A stretch of 64,000 bases of DNA from Paraburkholderia aromaticivorans (GCF_012689525.1 NZ_CP051516.1:1798001-1862000), one strand, 5' to 3'. Shown: positions 9,498 through 17,671, counted from the stretch's first letter. The notes: generated by a model from the sequence alone, not told the origin. Program-made: numbers and translations.

Positions 9498-9812
9498 GGT
9501 GTGACTCCGATAACGTTTCGACTTCAGTTCAGGAAGGCGTCGCAGGGGGCCGGTGAGGTGTGTCTGCAACGTCGATGTGAGGCAGTGTATACCCCTACTA
9601 TTGAAAATTTGTGCCGATAATCTGAAATTACTGTTCTTGATTCTGAAATAATCGGCTGAAGGTAGGCGGGACAGGCCTCGGCGGTGGTCCGACCCCACGG
9701 GCCAAGCGGTTTGGGGCGCCAAAGACCCGGGTTGCGGTGCGGGTTAATCGCGATGGATAGCGTGGTGCGAATCGAATTCAGGTTTGAATTCGTCGCCTTG
9801 GAGAGCACTTCG
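9498..9812. other. intergenic region between divergent small genes
   Basis: About 315 bases with no convincing gene. It is notably AT-rich around 9590-9650. It contains the inverted pair GCCGAT (9613-9618) and ATCGGC (9651-9656), with two internal TCTGAAAT copies, which could be a promoter/operator for the exported protein gene to the left. Nothing else stands out. Confidence 0.35.
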
Positions 9813-10037
9813 ATGGACCTGTGGATTCAACCGTGCGCGGACTGCTTCGAGCTTTATGGCTTGCCGGCTGCCGATCGCCCGCATGACAACCTGACGTTGA
9901 ATAGTCGTGGGGCGGTGAAGGACGAGCGGGCGGAGGAGCACTACACGTGCGTGCGTTGTGGAGCGGCGTTCGCGCGCATCCTTGCCGGTGAGCCTCGAAT
10001 GCAGATATGGATGCTGCTGAACGCGGGGCAGCACTAA
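9813..10037 (+). CDS. small Cys-pair (zinc-ribbon-like) protein
   Basis: The ATG at 9813 follows GGAGAG at a good distance and yields 74 residues. Two Cys pairs (CADC near residue 8 and CVRC near residue 51) suggest a zinc ribbon. The partner is unknown. Upstream in-frame starts exist but lack a ribosome-binding site. Confidence 0.55.
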   Translation: MDLWIQPCADCFELYGLPAADRPHDNLTLNSRGAVKDERAEEHYTCVRCGAAFARILAGEPRMQIWMLLNAGQH

Positions 10038-10126
10038 TGGCCGGTCCGTTCCGCGAGGGGCAACCGTTTCACATGCCGTCGTAAACCCGCTGTAAAGTTT
10101 TCGGCGCGGCTGCCGAAAACGGGAGC

Positions 10127-10372
10127 ATGAAATACTTCTTCGACTACAAGCTCGCCGATCGATACGGCTATGGGATGGCCGTGTATATCGCCGCTGAGAC
10201 TTCCGATTTGCAGCGCGCCATCGATTTGACGAACGCACGACGCCTGCGCGCCGGCCGACGCCTGCTCGAAGACGCGCGAATCGAGGACGTGCTGTCGGCC
10301 ATGCTCAATACCGGGATGTTGAGGGCTAGAACGGATGAGGGCGGAACAAACGTTTCGGGGACGACTCGCTGA
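10127..10372 (+). CDS. small hypothetical protein
   Basis: An 81-residue ORF starting MKYFFDYKLADRYGYGM, with aromatic and charged residues expected of a folded soluble protein. It starts 21 bases after the run CCGAAAACGGGAG region begins. No family is recognised; it could be a small stand-alone gene in front of dusA. Confidence 0.45.
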   Translation: MKYFFDYKLADRYGYGMAVYIAAETSDLQRAIDLTNARRLRAGRRLLEDARIEDVLSAMLNTGMLRARTDEGGTNVSGTTR

Positions 10373-10488
10373 CGCCCGGCGTTTTGGTGTCAAACAACTG
10401 AAGCGCGGGCGACAAGTATCGCGCCCGGGCCGGCGAATTCACGCCTTGCGGTAAAATCGGTGTTTTGAATCAAGCCGTCTAGCCGCCC

Positions 10489-11490
10489 ATGTCTTCACCT
10501 CACACTCCCAGTCCGCGCCGCGTATCGGTCGCACCCATGATGGACTGGACTGATCGTCATTGCCGTTCCCTGCATCGCGTGATCTCTCGCCATACGTGGC
10601 TGTACACGGAAATGGTGACGACCGGCGCGCTCTTGCATGGCGACGTGCCGCGCCATCTCGCTTTCACGCCCGAAGAGGCGCCGGTCGCTCTGCAACTCGG
10701 CGGCAGCGAACCCGACGACCTCGCGCGCTCGGCGAAGCTGGGCGAGCAATGGGGCTACGACGAAATCAATCTGAACTGCGGCTGTCCGTCCGAGCGCGTG
10801 CAACGCGGCGCATTCGGTGCGTGCCTGATGAACGAGCCGCAACTCGTCGCCGACTGCGTGAAGGCCATGCGCGATGCGGTGTCGGTGCCGGTGACCGTGA
10901 AGCACCGCATCGGCGTGGATGCCGTGGAAGAGTATGGATTCGTGCGCGATTTCGTCGGCACGATTGCGGACGCCGGTTGCAATGTGTTCATCGTGCATGC
11001 GCGTAACGCGATTCTCAAGGGATTGAGCCCGAAGGAAAATCGCGAGATTCCGCCGCTCAAATACGAGTACGCGTATCAGTTGAAGCACGACTTCCCGCAT
11101 CTGGAGATCATCATTAACGGTGGCATCAAGACGCTCGATGAAGTCGAGACGCACCTGCAACACGTCGACGGCGTGATGCTCGGGCGCGAGGCTTATCACA
11201 ATCCGTATGTGCTGGCCGATGTCGATGCACGCTTCTATGGTTCGACGGAAACGCCGCTCACGCGCGAGCAGGTCGAAGCGAAGTTGATCGAGTATTGCGC
11301 CGCTGAGATGGCGCGTGGTACGTATCTCGGCGCCATCACGCGCCATGCGCTCGGCCTCTATCGCGGCGAAGCGGGTGCGCGTGGATGGCGACGCGTGTTG
11401 TCCGATAGCAAGCGGCTCGCCGCGCGCGATCTGACCATCTTCGACGAGGCAAGACAGCATCTGCGCGAGCCTATCGAAATTTTTGAATAA
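10489..11490 (+). CDS. dusA: tRNA-dihydrouridine(20/20a) synthase
   Basis: DusA uses FMN and NADPH to reduce U20/U20a in the D-loop of tRNAs. The 333-residue protein opens with the family segment RVSVAPMMDWTDRHCR. It has NLNCGCPSERVQRGAFGACL with the catalytic Cys near residue 112, followed by KHRIG and the FMN phosphate-binding INGGIKT. The length is typical. It is the last host gene before tRNA-His and the prophage. Confidence 0.95.
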   Translation: MSSPHTPSPRRVSVAPMMDWTDRHCRSLHRVISRHTWLYTEMVTTGALLHGDVPRHLAFTPEEAPVALQLGGSEPDDLARSAKLGEQWGYDEINLNCGCPSERVQRGAFGACLMNEPQLVADCVKAMRDAVSVPVTVKHRIGVDAVEEYGFVRDFVGTIADAGCNVFIVHARNAILKGLSPKENREIPPLKYEYAYQLKHDFPHLEIIINGGIKTLDEVETHLQHVDGVMLGREAYHNPYVLADVDARFYGSTETPLTREQVEAKLIEYCAAEMARGTYLGAITRHALGLYRGEAGARGWRRVLSDSKRLAARDLTIFDEARQHLREPIEIFE

Positions 11491-11577
11491 AGGACTAGGC
11501 AAGCGGGATTCTTGTTCGTATAATCTCGTTTCTTCATTGACGAGCCAAGTTTTACGGCAAGTCAGGCAGATGTCAGT

Positions 11578-11654
11578 GGTGGCTGTAGCTCAGTTGGTAG
11601 AGTCCAGGATTGTGATTCCTGTTGTCGTGGGTTCGAGCCCCATCAGCCACCCCA
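11578..11654 (+). tRNA. tRNA-His (GTG anticodon)
   Basis: A complete 77-nt cloverleaf with the extra G at -1 typical of tRNA-His. The D-arm, the anticodon loop TTGTGAT (anticodon GTG), the T-loop GGTTCGAGCC and an encoded CCA at 11652-11654 are all visible. The first prophage integrase lies about 1 kb downstream, so the 3' half is the likely phage attachment site. Confidence 0.95.
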
Positions 11655-11689
11655 AAGAATTCAGCAGTATCAAGCAGTTAAGCATTAAG
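11610..11689. other. candidate left attachment site (attL) of the prophage
   Basis: Phage-type genes begin immediately after tRNA-His, and a tyrosine recombinase is the first minus-strand gene. Integration into the 3' part of a tRNA gene, with the tRNA restored, is the usual pattern for this class. The core cannot be bounded because the right junction, which should repeat part of the tRNA 3' end, is outside the window. Confidence 0.5.
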
Positions 11690-11727
11690 AGCCGTTCCGG
11701 ATTATGAAAATCGGAACGGCTTTTTTG
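11690..11727 (+). terminator. rho-independent terminator after tRNA-His
   Basis: A hairpin with GCCGTTCCG (11691-11699) pairing with CGGAACGGC (11712-11720) and an ~11-nt loop is followed by TTTTTT. It would end tRNA-His/dusA transcription. A third CGGAACGG copy follows at 11732-11739. Confidence 0.75.
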
Positions 11728-11747
11728 TTTTCGGAACGGAGACTCCG

Positions 11748-12566
11748 ATGGGCGGTAGGAGAACACGGCGCGCGGCTGCAAAAAAAATACTCGCAGGATC
11801 GCGAGGCAACTCGGTTTCCGGTCGGATTCGTTTGCTCGGAGAGTCCGGTACAACCCTGATTTATCGGCCCACGGCGGCCGATGCATTAGACGCGGAGTTT
11901 CGGCCTATCGTGTCGATGGACCGCGGCGTGACGCTATACAAGTATCTCCCGCGCCAATATGCCGAGGATCTTGTGCGAGACGGCTCTACCCGGGTGGGCA
12001 CGCTGTACGACTTCAGACGCATAGAACTTGGCGCCGGCGTCGCGGATCCGGAAGAAGGATTGCTGCAGGTGAGTCGCCAAATTGGCGGCGAGCCTCACTA
12101 CTTCCCGCCCGGAACGAAAGAAGGGGCGGCGATGCGATTTTTCGGAATCGAGGGTGATGCCTCTGTCCAAAACATCCAATTCCGGCGCGTGCTCGAGCAT
12201 CCGGACGTTTTTGTTTGGTGTTGCTCTACTGAGTTTTCCGCTGACGTCGAGCAGTCTTTAGAAGGCGCTGAGGCATGCGTTGAGATCCGCGCTGCTGGAA
12301 CTTTCTTTGACGAATTGACGCGCGCACTGAATGCAGTGCGGCCAGTTGAATTCCTCGGGTTCAGAGAGGTCACGTATACCCCGCGCAATCAGACTTGGGA
12401 GTCTTACTCTCCTGATATGTCCGCAGCGTTTGTGAAAGACCCCGGATCATATGGCGCCCAAAATGAAGTGCGGGCCGTATGGCGTTCTCTCGACAAAAAC
12501 CCCATAAGGCCGGAGTTTCCGCGCAGCGCCGCCCTCACCGAATTCTGCGCGATTCGTGAGGTATAA
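11748..12566 (+). CDS. hypothetical protein between attL and integrase (cargo gene)
   Basis: A 272-residue soluble protein. A more conservative start is the ATG at 11916 (MDRGVTLYKYLP), since the first ~56 residues are basic and weakly protein-like, although the 11748 start has GGAG six bases upstream. The segment LYKYLPRQYAEDLVRDG, followed by VGTLYDFRR, recalls proteins of the DUF2971-like type, but I could not establish a family. It runs opposite to the integrase and sits in the classic cargo position between att and int, so a lysogen-expressed accessory function is inferred. Confidence 0.65.
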   Translation: MGGRRTRRAAAKKILAGSRGNSVSGRIRLLGESGTTLIYRPTAADALDAEFRPIVSMDRGVTLYKYLPRQYAEDLVRDGSTRVGTLYDFRRIELGAGVADPEEGLLQVSRQIGGEPHYFPPGTKEGAAMRFFGIEGDASVQNIQFRRVLEHPDVFVWCCSTEFSADVEQSLEGAEACVEIRAAGTFFDELTRALNAVRPVEFLGFREVTYTPRNQTWESYSPDMSAAFVKDPGSYGAQNEVRAVWRSLDKNPIRPEFPRSAALTEFCAIREV

Positions 12567-12610
12567 GGCACTCACCGTCGTTTCGGGCGCGGTGGGGCTG
12601 CGGTTGAAAG

Positions 12611-13828
12611 TCACTCCGTCGCTCGCGCGGCTTTTGCTTTGCGTCGGTCGTAGTGGCGATGCGTCGTGCTCGGACTCGCGTGCGCAGCGAAGTCGTAAGC
12701 ATCGTCATCCCGGTTTTCTAGCTTCGCAGTGATCGCCGTGGGGCGAATGTCGAGCATCGAAAAATACGCGGGATGGTTCGTCAGTTGCAGCTCGACACTG
12801 TTGTCGATCGGGTTATCGCGGCGCTTCGCGATGCGTTGCGCGACCTCGCGCTTCTTCTTCTCCTCAAACTCTTTGGCGATCGCCGGCTCGAATGCGCCGA
12901 TGTACGCATACATGGCGTCCTGCCACACCGATCCCCAACCACTCTTTGAATACGGCTGGCCGCGGCGATTCGGAAACAGGAATAGGCTCTGCACCTTGCG
13001 ATCGCGTTTCGCGCGCTCGACGACCACGCGCAAGCGCGTCGACCAGTACCGAAGCTTCTGCACTTCCGCTTCGCCCTTTTTGCGCTTCGCGTTCGTGACC
13101 CGCACGCCGGCATCCGTCAGGCCCGACATGTGGAACGGCCGGATCTCCGCGGCGCGAAAGCCGGTCAGGTAACAGAACATCGCGGCGAGTCCCATCGTCC
13201 GGTATGCCTGATCTTGCCGAAGCGCCCACAGGTAAAACCGGACGACTTGCGAACGCTCGACGACGCGCACGTCCTTCTCCGCCTGGTTCTGCATCATGCC
13301 GACGAACGGGTTCTGCTTGATGACGCCCCAGCGAACGGCGTAATTGCAGATGGTCTGCATCAGGGCCATGTCTTTGTTCGCGCCGATCGGCGCGCCGGCC
13401 TTCGCGCGCTGGTCGAGGTATTGATAACCGTGGAAGGTTTCGAGCTTCTTCGGGTCCATGCGCCCGAAAAACTTCGTTAGGCGGTCGCATGCACCTGCGC
13501 GCACCGCCAACCCTTCTTTCGACTGGTCGCGAAAGTGCGTCGGCGCAATGTCCGTTTTGAAGCGGTCGATCATGTCGGCGACCGAACCCGAGAGGATTTG
13601 GCCTGCCTGAATGTCGAGTGCCTTGCGCTTCGCGCTGCGCTCGGCTGCGATGATTTCCGCCCGATCGCCGAGCTTCGCCGACGTCAGCGTCTCGCTGCGG
13701 CCGTCCGGGTACTTGTACCAGAAGGAGATTTTGCGCACGCCATACCGCTTGTACAGGCGATCAATGCCCGTAGATTCGTTCGTCGCGACGTGCTTCTCAC
13801 GCGAAGGCTTGGAGGTTCGGGCCGGCAT
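12611..13828 (-). CDS. int: phage tyrosine integrase
   Basis: A ~405-residue tyrosine recombinase for integration and excision. Visible elements are the catalytic Arg in TGFRAAEIR, a second box DIRPTA where many relatives have HxLR (Asp replaces His), and the C-terminal nucleophile Tyr in THRHYDRRK. The start at 13828 overlaps the end of the upstream DUF4224 gene, suggesting translational coupling; longer frames reach 13906. It lies about 950 bases from tRNA-His, the inferred target. Confidence 0.9.
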   Translation of the reverse strand: MPARTSKPSREKHVATNESTGIDRLYKRYGVRKISFWYKYPDGRSETLTSAKLGDRAEIIAAERSAKRKALDIQAGQILSGSVADMIDRFKTDIAPTHFRDQSKEGLAVRAGACDRLTKFFGRMDPKKLETFHGYQYLDQRAKAGAPIGANKDMALMQTICNYAVRWGVIKQNPFVGMMQNQAEKDVRVVERSQVVRFYLWALRQDQAYRTMGLAAMFCYLTGFRAAEIRPFHMSGLTDAGVRVTNAKRKKGEAEVQKLRYWSTRLRVVVERAKRDRKVQSLFLFPNRRGQPYSKSGWGSVWQDAMYAYIGAFEPAIAKEFEEKKKREVAQRIAKRRDNPIDNSVELQLTNHPAYFSMLDIRPTAITAKLENRDDDAYDFAAHASPSTTHRHYDRRKAKAARATE

Positions 13829-14024
13829 CGTATTTTGTTGACTTCGTGTCTGTGGAGAGGCCGAGCTTACGGTCGCGATACTCGCGCGCGACTTTCGGCA
13901 AGCCATTCTTGTCGACGACGAATCGCCAGTGGTTATCAGTGAGCCAATGTGCCATGGCGGCGCGCTGGTTCGGTTTGCAGCCGACTAGGTCGGCCAGTTC
14001 GTGCGCTGATAGGTAGTCGCTCAA
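13797..14024 (-). CDS. DUF4224 protein, excisionase-like position
   Basis: A 75-residue protein starting MSDYLSAHELADLVGCKPNQ. It matches the pattern of DUF4224 proteins (LSxxELAxLxG near the start, then DRKLG near the end), which commonly sit directly upstream of phage integrases. The gene overlaps the integrase start. A role as recombination directionality factor or integrase regulator is inferred from position. Confidence 0.75.
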   Translation of the reverse strand: MSDYLSAHELADLVGCKPNQRAAMAHWLTDNHWRFVVDKNGLPKVAREYRDRKLGLSTDTKSTKYDAGPNLQAFA

Positions 14025-14179
14025 TTCACACCCCAGTGTTTGCGCGTGGTTTCTAGAACTCGTTGTGCTGCTGTTTTGGCTTAATCAGTATTGACGTTTT
14101 GCGATCAGTTCTGCTTCGACCCTATCTGAATGACCTATGCTTATTGCATACGTCGGTTGTATTCGAGTGGGAGGGCGAA

Positions 14180-14485
14180 ATGGAACAGTGCCTTGCTTGC
14201 AAGACGTTGATCGGAAGAGCGTCAACAGTCCCCCCACACGAAAAACTCAAGTGCTCCGGGTCGGGTGTTTTTGGTACGCCCAAAGAGCCGATAACCCGCT
14301 ACATGCTTTATCGATGTAGTTCATGCGGTTGCTGGATGAAGCAAAACACATCCGATGGATTACCGGCCGGCCTTTGGTGGACCTGCGAGTCGAGCGATCC
14401 TGTCCAGCAATTCCCTGAGCGCAAGCCTCCCGACCATGAGTGGAGGAAGGCGGTACTTGCCTCAGTGCTGGGGCGACCCCGATAG
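14180..14485 (+). CDS. hypothetical Cys-rich protein (cassette gene)
   Basis: The ATG at 14180 has GGGAGGG just upstream and gives 101 residues. There are three Cys-x2-Cys-type or single Cys groups (CLAC near the start, then KCSG, and CSSCGCW), consistent with metal binding. It is on the plus strand inside a minus-strand operon and is convergent with the truncated ASCH fragment. No family is recognised. Confidence 0.55.
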   Translation: MEQCLACKTLIGRASTVPPHEKLKCSGSGVFGTPKEPITRYMLYRCSSCGCWMKQNTSDGLPAGLWWTCESSDPVQQFPERKPPDHEWRKAVLASVLGRPR

Positions 14486-14527
14486 CCGCGCAGAGCGAGC
14501 CATCCTTCGTCGTGCCTAAGCACCACA

Positions 14528-14651
14528 GCCGCGCGCCGGCATGGATCAGCACGCGGCCGCGAAAGCGCGTCGACCACGTGCGGTTCTCGATGTCTTTGTG
14601 ACCCTTGACGATCAGCCACGCCCATGGCTGGCGGATAGAAAGTGCCTTCAT
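14528..14651 (-). pseudogene. truncated ASCH-domain gene
   Basis: The first ~41 codons encode an unmistakable ASCH-domain N-terminus (MKALSIRQPWAWLIVKG, then DIENR and RFRGRVLIHAG). ASCH proteins need over 100 residues, but here the similarity stops and the frame runs on into the antisense of the neighbouring Cys-rich gene. A good ribosome-binding site (AGGGGA) precedes the ATG. It looks like the remains of a minus-strand phage gene cut when the plus-strand gene arrived. Confidence 0.65.
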
Positions 14652-14659
14652 GCTAGGAT
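14651..14659 (+). promoter_or_regulatory. cassette promoter 1 (extended -10)
   Basis: TGCTAGGAT, an extended -10 pattern (TG-N-TANNAT), lies 32 bases before the GTG start of the plus-strand gene at 14686. The bases just before it are the reversed start codon of the minus-strand ASCH fragment. The same layout recurs at 15914, 16588 and 17663. No good -35 is visible. Confidence 0.45.
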
Positions 14660-14685
14660 TCCCCTAAATCGCCAAGGAGACGACC

Positions 14686-14946
14686 GTGACTAGCCAGCTT
14701 TCCGAATACAGGCCCGGCATCGAGATCCATGCGAACGTGCCGAATACCCCCGGGCAAGCTAGCTTCACCGGATGGATAGTGATCACTGATAGAACGAACG
14801 GTTCTCAGGTCACAGAGACGCTCGTCACTCCGAACTGGACCAAACCCGCGAACACCGCCGAAGAGGCGTGTCGAATCCTGATTCAATATGGCAGGGAAGT
14901 GATCGAGGGGATCGCCCACGGCGGTGATTTCGTCAATAACGGGTGA
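14686..14946 (+). CDS. hypothetical soluble protein (cassette gene)
   Basis: An 86-residue protein from a GTG start with AAGGAG at the right distance. It looks like a small beta-rich then helical domain (GWIVITDR, then EEACRILIQYGREVIEGI). It is preceded by the extended -10 motif at 14651 and lies tail-to-tail with the Gp37/Gp68 gene. No family is recognised. Confidence 0.6.
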   Translation: MTSQLSEYRPGIEIHANVPNTPGQASFTGWIVITDRTNGSQVTETLVTPNWTKPANTAEEACRILIQYGREVIEGIAHGGDFVNNG

Positions 14947-14960
14947 CGGAGAGATTCGCT

Positions 14961-15914
14961 TCACACCGTACCTCCCGGAAATTCGTCATGCGTGCGCCCG
15001 TCGAGCGTGCGGCCGGCGGCGCGCTTGCCAACACGACGGATGGTGCTGCCATCTTCAAATTGGTGATGCACACCGGCGCCGGCGACCTCGCTGACCGATA
15101 GCCACTCGCCGTTCTGCTTGAACAGGAACGGCACTCGGGCCGATGCGCACTGGTCGCGCAGCGATCGCGCCCATTGCGGATGCATCGGGCGCGCTGCCGG
15201 ACCGCTTTCGCCGCCGACGATCACCCAATCGATTGAGTCGCGCATGCCGAAACGGTGAATGGGATCACTTTTGTAACCTGCGCACCTTCCGCAGTAGTCT
15301 TGCTCCATGTGCTCGCCCTGCACGAATCCGTGGCAATAGGGAAAACTTGGCGTCAAATACTCGCTGACGTCGACCGGACCGAGCAGCGGTTCGAGGCTCA
15401 GAAACTTCACCCGCGCGGGGGTCGCAAGCAGCTTCGGGATATCGCGATCGCCCTCTTCTTGATTGACCACCGTCGCGCCGAGCCAGACGTTGTCGCGCCC
15501 GGCGCACCAGTCGTGGGACTTCAACATGTGCATGGCATTGCCGATGCGCTTCGTCAGCAGTAGCCAATTGAGGTGTGGCGTCAGCTCGATAAGGTCCTGC
15601 AGATCGATGCGCCACGCCGGGTCGACCGCATTGTCGAACACGTCGGCGAGCGACGCGCAGAAGACCCGCTGGCGCCGGCCGTGCTCGGCGAAGAAGGCCG
15701 CGTGATTCGCGTTCCACTGAAGCGGCTTACGCCAGTTAGCCTTTGACGTGCGGCGCCGCGGCGCGCCGGGCCCCCAATTGATTGCGGTACCGCCAGCGAA
15801 GCGCGCGTTACGAGCCTCGGCATAGCAGTGGTCACAGCCGGGGCTTACTTTCTGGCATCCTTCCCACGGGTTGAAGGTGTGATCGGTCCATTCGATTTTG
15901 CTGTTTTGACTCAT
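14961..15914 (-). CDS. phage Gp37/Gp68 family (DUF5131) protein
   Basis: The 317-residue product starts MSQNSKIEWTDHTFNPWEGC and has a Cys cluster (C-x6-C-x2-C around GCQKVSPGCDHCYAE), the hallmark of the Gp37/Gp68 phage family. Its pattern resembles radical-SAM proteins, though the activity is not established. Start 15914 has GGGAGG upstream. It is a member of the minus-strand phage operon. Confidence 0.85.
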   Translation of the reverse strand: MSQNSKIEWTDHTFNPWEGCQKVSPGCDHCYAEARNARFAGGTAINWGPGAPRRRTSKANWRKPLQWNANHAAFFAEHGRRQRVFCASLADVFDNAVDPAWRIDLQDLIELTPHLNWLLLTKRIGNAMHMLKSHDWCAGRDNVWLGATVVNQEEGDRDIPKLLATPARVKFLSLEPLLGPVDVSEYLTPSFPYCHGFVQGEHMEQDYCGRCAGYKSDPIHRFGMRDSIDWVIVGGESGPAARPMHPQWARSLRDQCASARVPFLFKQNGEWLSVSEVAGAGVHHQFEDGSTIRRVGKRAAGRTLDGRTHDEFPGGTV

Positions 15915-15922
15915 GCTACGAT
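15914..15922 (+). promoter_or_regulatory. cassette promoter 2 (extended -10)
   Basis: TGCTACGAT lies 33 bases before the ATG of the plus-strand membrane-protein gene at 15947 and abuts the reversed ATG of the Gp37/Gp68 gene. The sequence to the left (TCGATTTTGC) recurs at the same distance in front of promoter 3. Confidence 0.45.
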
Positions 15923-15946
15923 TCCTCCCAAAACACGGGGCGAACA

Positions 15947-16540
15947 ATGGAAGAAAGTAACGATTCGAAGCAGTTTCGAGAGACGGCTATCGCAATTGGC
16001 GGGTTCGTACTCGGCATTGTTTTGGCCGCAGCTTTCACGCATATTCCGGGGTCGCCGTCCGAATGGGCCACTTGGGTACAGGCAATCGGCACCATCGTTG
16101 CTCTTGGGGTTGCTATCTACTTCCCTTTGAGCCAACGAAGGCAAAGTGACAAAGAAGCTGCCGCGCAACGGCTTGAACGGGCAAAACAGCAGATGTACGA
16201 GATTGAACGAATCGCGTACAAGATCCTGCGCGACACGCTGCGCCTCCTTACTCAGTTCAATCCGAGACAACCGGTCCAATTGGACGTCAGTGCGCAGCGG
16301 GAAGCCCTTGCAGCGATCGCCCAGGCTGAAAAAACAGAGTTCAGCGAGTACCGTCGCACCGTGCTTCGCGCGATGAGGGCGCATGTTGAGGACATTGCTG
16401 ATTACTTTGGTAGCCCGCAGACGCCCCCTAACATCGAATGGTGGAATCCTCAGCAGAGTAAATGGATTCGGGCACCCGATAAGCTCATGGAGCAGGTTCG
16501 ACAAGTCGGAGCGCGGGTTGCCGGCGGAGACCCAGATTAG
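15947..16540 (+). CDS. two-TM membrane protein with cytoplasmic helical domain (cassette family, member A)
   Basis: A 197-residue protein. TM1 is near residues 13-31, a short loop contains SEWATWVQ, TM2 is near 46-60 (GTIVALGVAIYF), and a charged, helical C-terminal domain begins QRRQSDKEAAAQ. The pattern W-x(n)-GT-x3-A-x-x-V-x(n)-Q is shared with the proteins at 16622 and 17695, although overall sequences differ. It has its own promoter motif and ribosome-binding site. Function is unknown; superinfection exclusion or another lysogen-expressed membrane role is speculation from context. Confidence 0.7.
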   Translation: MEESNDSKQFRETAIAIGGFVLGIVLAAAFTHIPGSPSEWATWVQAIGTIVALGVAIYFPLSQRRQSDKEAAAQRLERAKQQMYEIERIAYKILRDTLRLLTQFNPRQPVQLDVSAQREALAAIAQAEKTEFSEYRRTVLRAMRAHVEDIADYFGSPQTPPNIEWWNPQQSKWIRAPDKLMEQVRQVGARVAGGDPD

Positions 16541-16559
16541 GTATGGAGGCGAATCTTCC

Positions 16560-16588
16560 ATCCGCTCGATTTTGCAGTGATCGCTCAT
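16560..16588 (-). pseudogene. relic of a second Gp37/Gp68 gene start
   Basis: Read on the minus strand from 16588, the sequence encodes MSDHCKIER, closely matching the N-terminus of the intact Gp37/Gp68 protein (MSQNSKIEW) and typical family starts. It then diverges at once. An AGGA ribosome-binding sequence precedes the ATG. About nine codons remain, apparently carried in with the plus-strand cassette. Confidence 0.5.
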
Positions 16589-16596
16589 ACTACGAT
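16588..16596 (+). promoter_or_regulatory. cassette promoter 3
   Basis: TACTACGAT is the third copy of the motif (here the TG has become TA). It lies 34 bases before the ATG at 16622 and abuts the reversed ATG of the Gp37/Gp68 relic. With promoter 2 it shares the upstream TCGATTTTGC segment. Confidence 0.4.
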
Positions 16597-16621
16597 CCTG
16601 AAAATTATTATCGGGTCGATC

Positions 16622-17290
16622 ATGAGAGATACGCAGCAGTGCGTCGCGCTTATCGGATATGGCATCTTGATCGGACTAGGTGCGATGTTAATTTGGCCGT
16701 TCGCACCCTTCAGGCATACGACAAAAGACTGGGTGGACGTTCTTTCGGCAGTTGGAACATGCGGAGCCGTTGTCGTTGCCCTTGGGTTTGGGATAACCCA
16801 AGAAGTGATCAGACGGAATGATTCCCTCGCAAAGGCGAAAATCGTTGGAGCGTACTTGACCCCACGTTTGGCCGTGGTGATGGACGCGGCCGTCAAAACG
16901 AGAGAAGCGCTTTTCGGCGACGCGGATGGAGTTACCAAGGGGATGCGCTGCCAAACTGCCGCTGAGCTCTGCCGGCCGATGGATTGGACGATTCCCCCAA
17001 ATGATTTAGCTGCGCTGACGCCGCTCCCACGCGCAGCGGCCTTTAGATTGGCCCGCGCAATGGCTCTAATTAATACCGTTGCAGCGGATATAGCGCTGAA
17101 GGCTCGAGTAGCGCGCCCATTCGCCGTCAGTGGACGTCGACTTGAATCCGTGTTTGAAACTTGGGAGTTGCAATTGAATGACGGAATGCAACTGCTCGAA
17201 AAGTCACTTACCGAGCTTCTTGCGGTCAGCGCGGAGTTGACGGGCAAAGACAAATACCTAGACGCCGGTGCGCCAGACGCTACCCCATAA
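16622..17290 (+). CDS. two-TM membrane protein with cytoplasmic helical domain (cassette family, member B)
   Basis: From the ATG at 16622 (CGGG at the position of a weak ribosome site) the product has 222 residues. TM1 is near 7-27, the loop contains TTKDWVDVLSAVGT, TM2 (GAVVVALGFGI) is followed by Gln, and the rest is a helical soluble domain of about 160 residues. A longer start at 16577 would run across the promoter motif and is less likely. It shares only the membrane-anchor pattern with members A and C. Confidence 0.7.
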   Translation: MRDTQQCVALIGYGILIGLGAMLIWPFAPFRHTTKDWVDVLSAVGTCGAVVVALGFGITQEVIRRNDSLAKAKIVGAYLTPRLAVVMDAAVKTREALFGDADGVTKGMRCQTAAELCRPMDWTIPPNDLAALTPLPRAAAFRLARAMALINTVAADIALKARVARPFAVSGRRLESVFETWELQLNDGMQLLEKSLTELLAVSAELTGKDKYLDAGAPDATP

Positions 17291-17315
17291 GCGTGACTAG
17301 TCATGGTATTACCGC

Positions 17316-17663
17316 TCATTCGATCTTTCCTTGCAAAGATGCGTCGCGGCGCGCAGCGAGAAACTTCGCCTGCCAGTCCATCGCATCCGAGTGCGAGCCC
17401 AGCTCACCAGTGACGCGACGGCGCATCGCCATGGCACCACATTGGCGCCATGTAATTTCGACAGCGCCGGCCGCGACCGCGGCGGCGCGTTTGCTGAGCG
17501 CAATGTCGTAATGGCTATCGTGACGCGGGGGCGCCTGGTGCCAGCGCCCGGCGACGCCGATTCGTTCGGCCATTGCGTGGAGCTCGTCGTCGGTGTCGGC
17601 GAGCATGTGACACATCACCATTCGGCCGAACCTTGCGAGCATGTCGTCGACGTAGACGGCCAT
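17316..17663 (-). CDS. DUF4031 phage protein
   Basis: A 115-residue protein starting MAVYVDDMLARFGRMVMCHM, followed by LADTDDELHAMAERIG and HDSHYDIALSKRAAAVAAGA. This is the conserved pattern of DUF4031 proteins common in temperate phages. The function is not known to me. It belongs to the minus-strand operon and lies between cassettes B and C. Confidence 0.85.
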   Translation of the reverse strand: MAVYVDDMLARFGRMVMCHMLADTDDELHAMAERIGVAGRWHQAPPRHDSHYDIALSKRAAAVAAGAVEITWRQCGAMAMRRRVTGELGSHSDAMDWQAKFLAARRDASLQGKIE

Positions 17664-17671
17664 GCTAGGAT
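17663..17671 (+). promoter_or_regulatory. cassette promoter 4 (extended -10)
   Basis: TGCTAGGAT lies 32 bases before the ATG at 17695 and abuts the reversed ATG of the DUF4031 gene. It is identical in core sequence to promoter 1. Confidence 0.45.
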
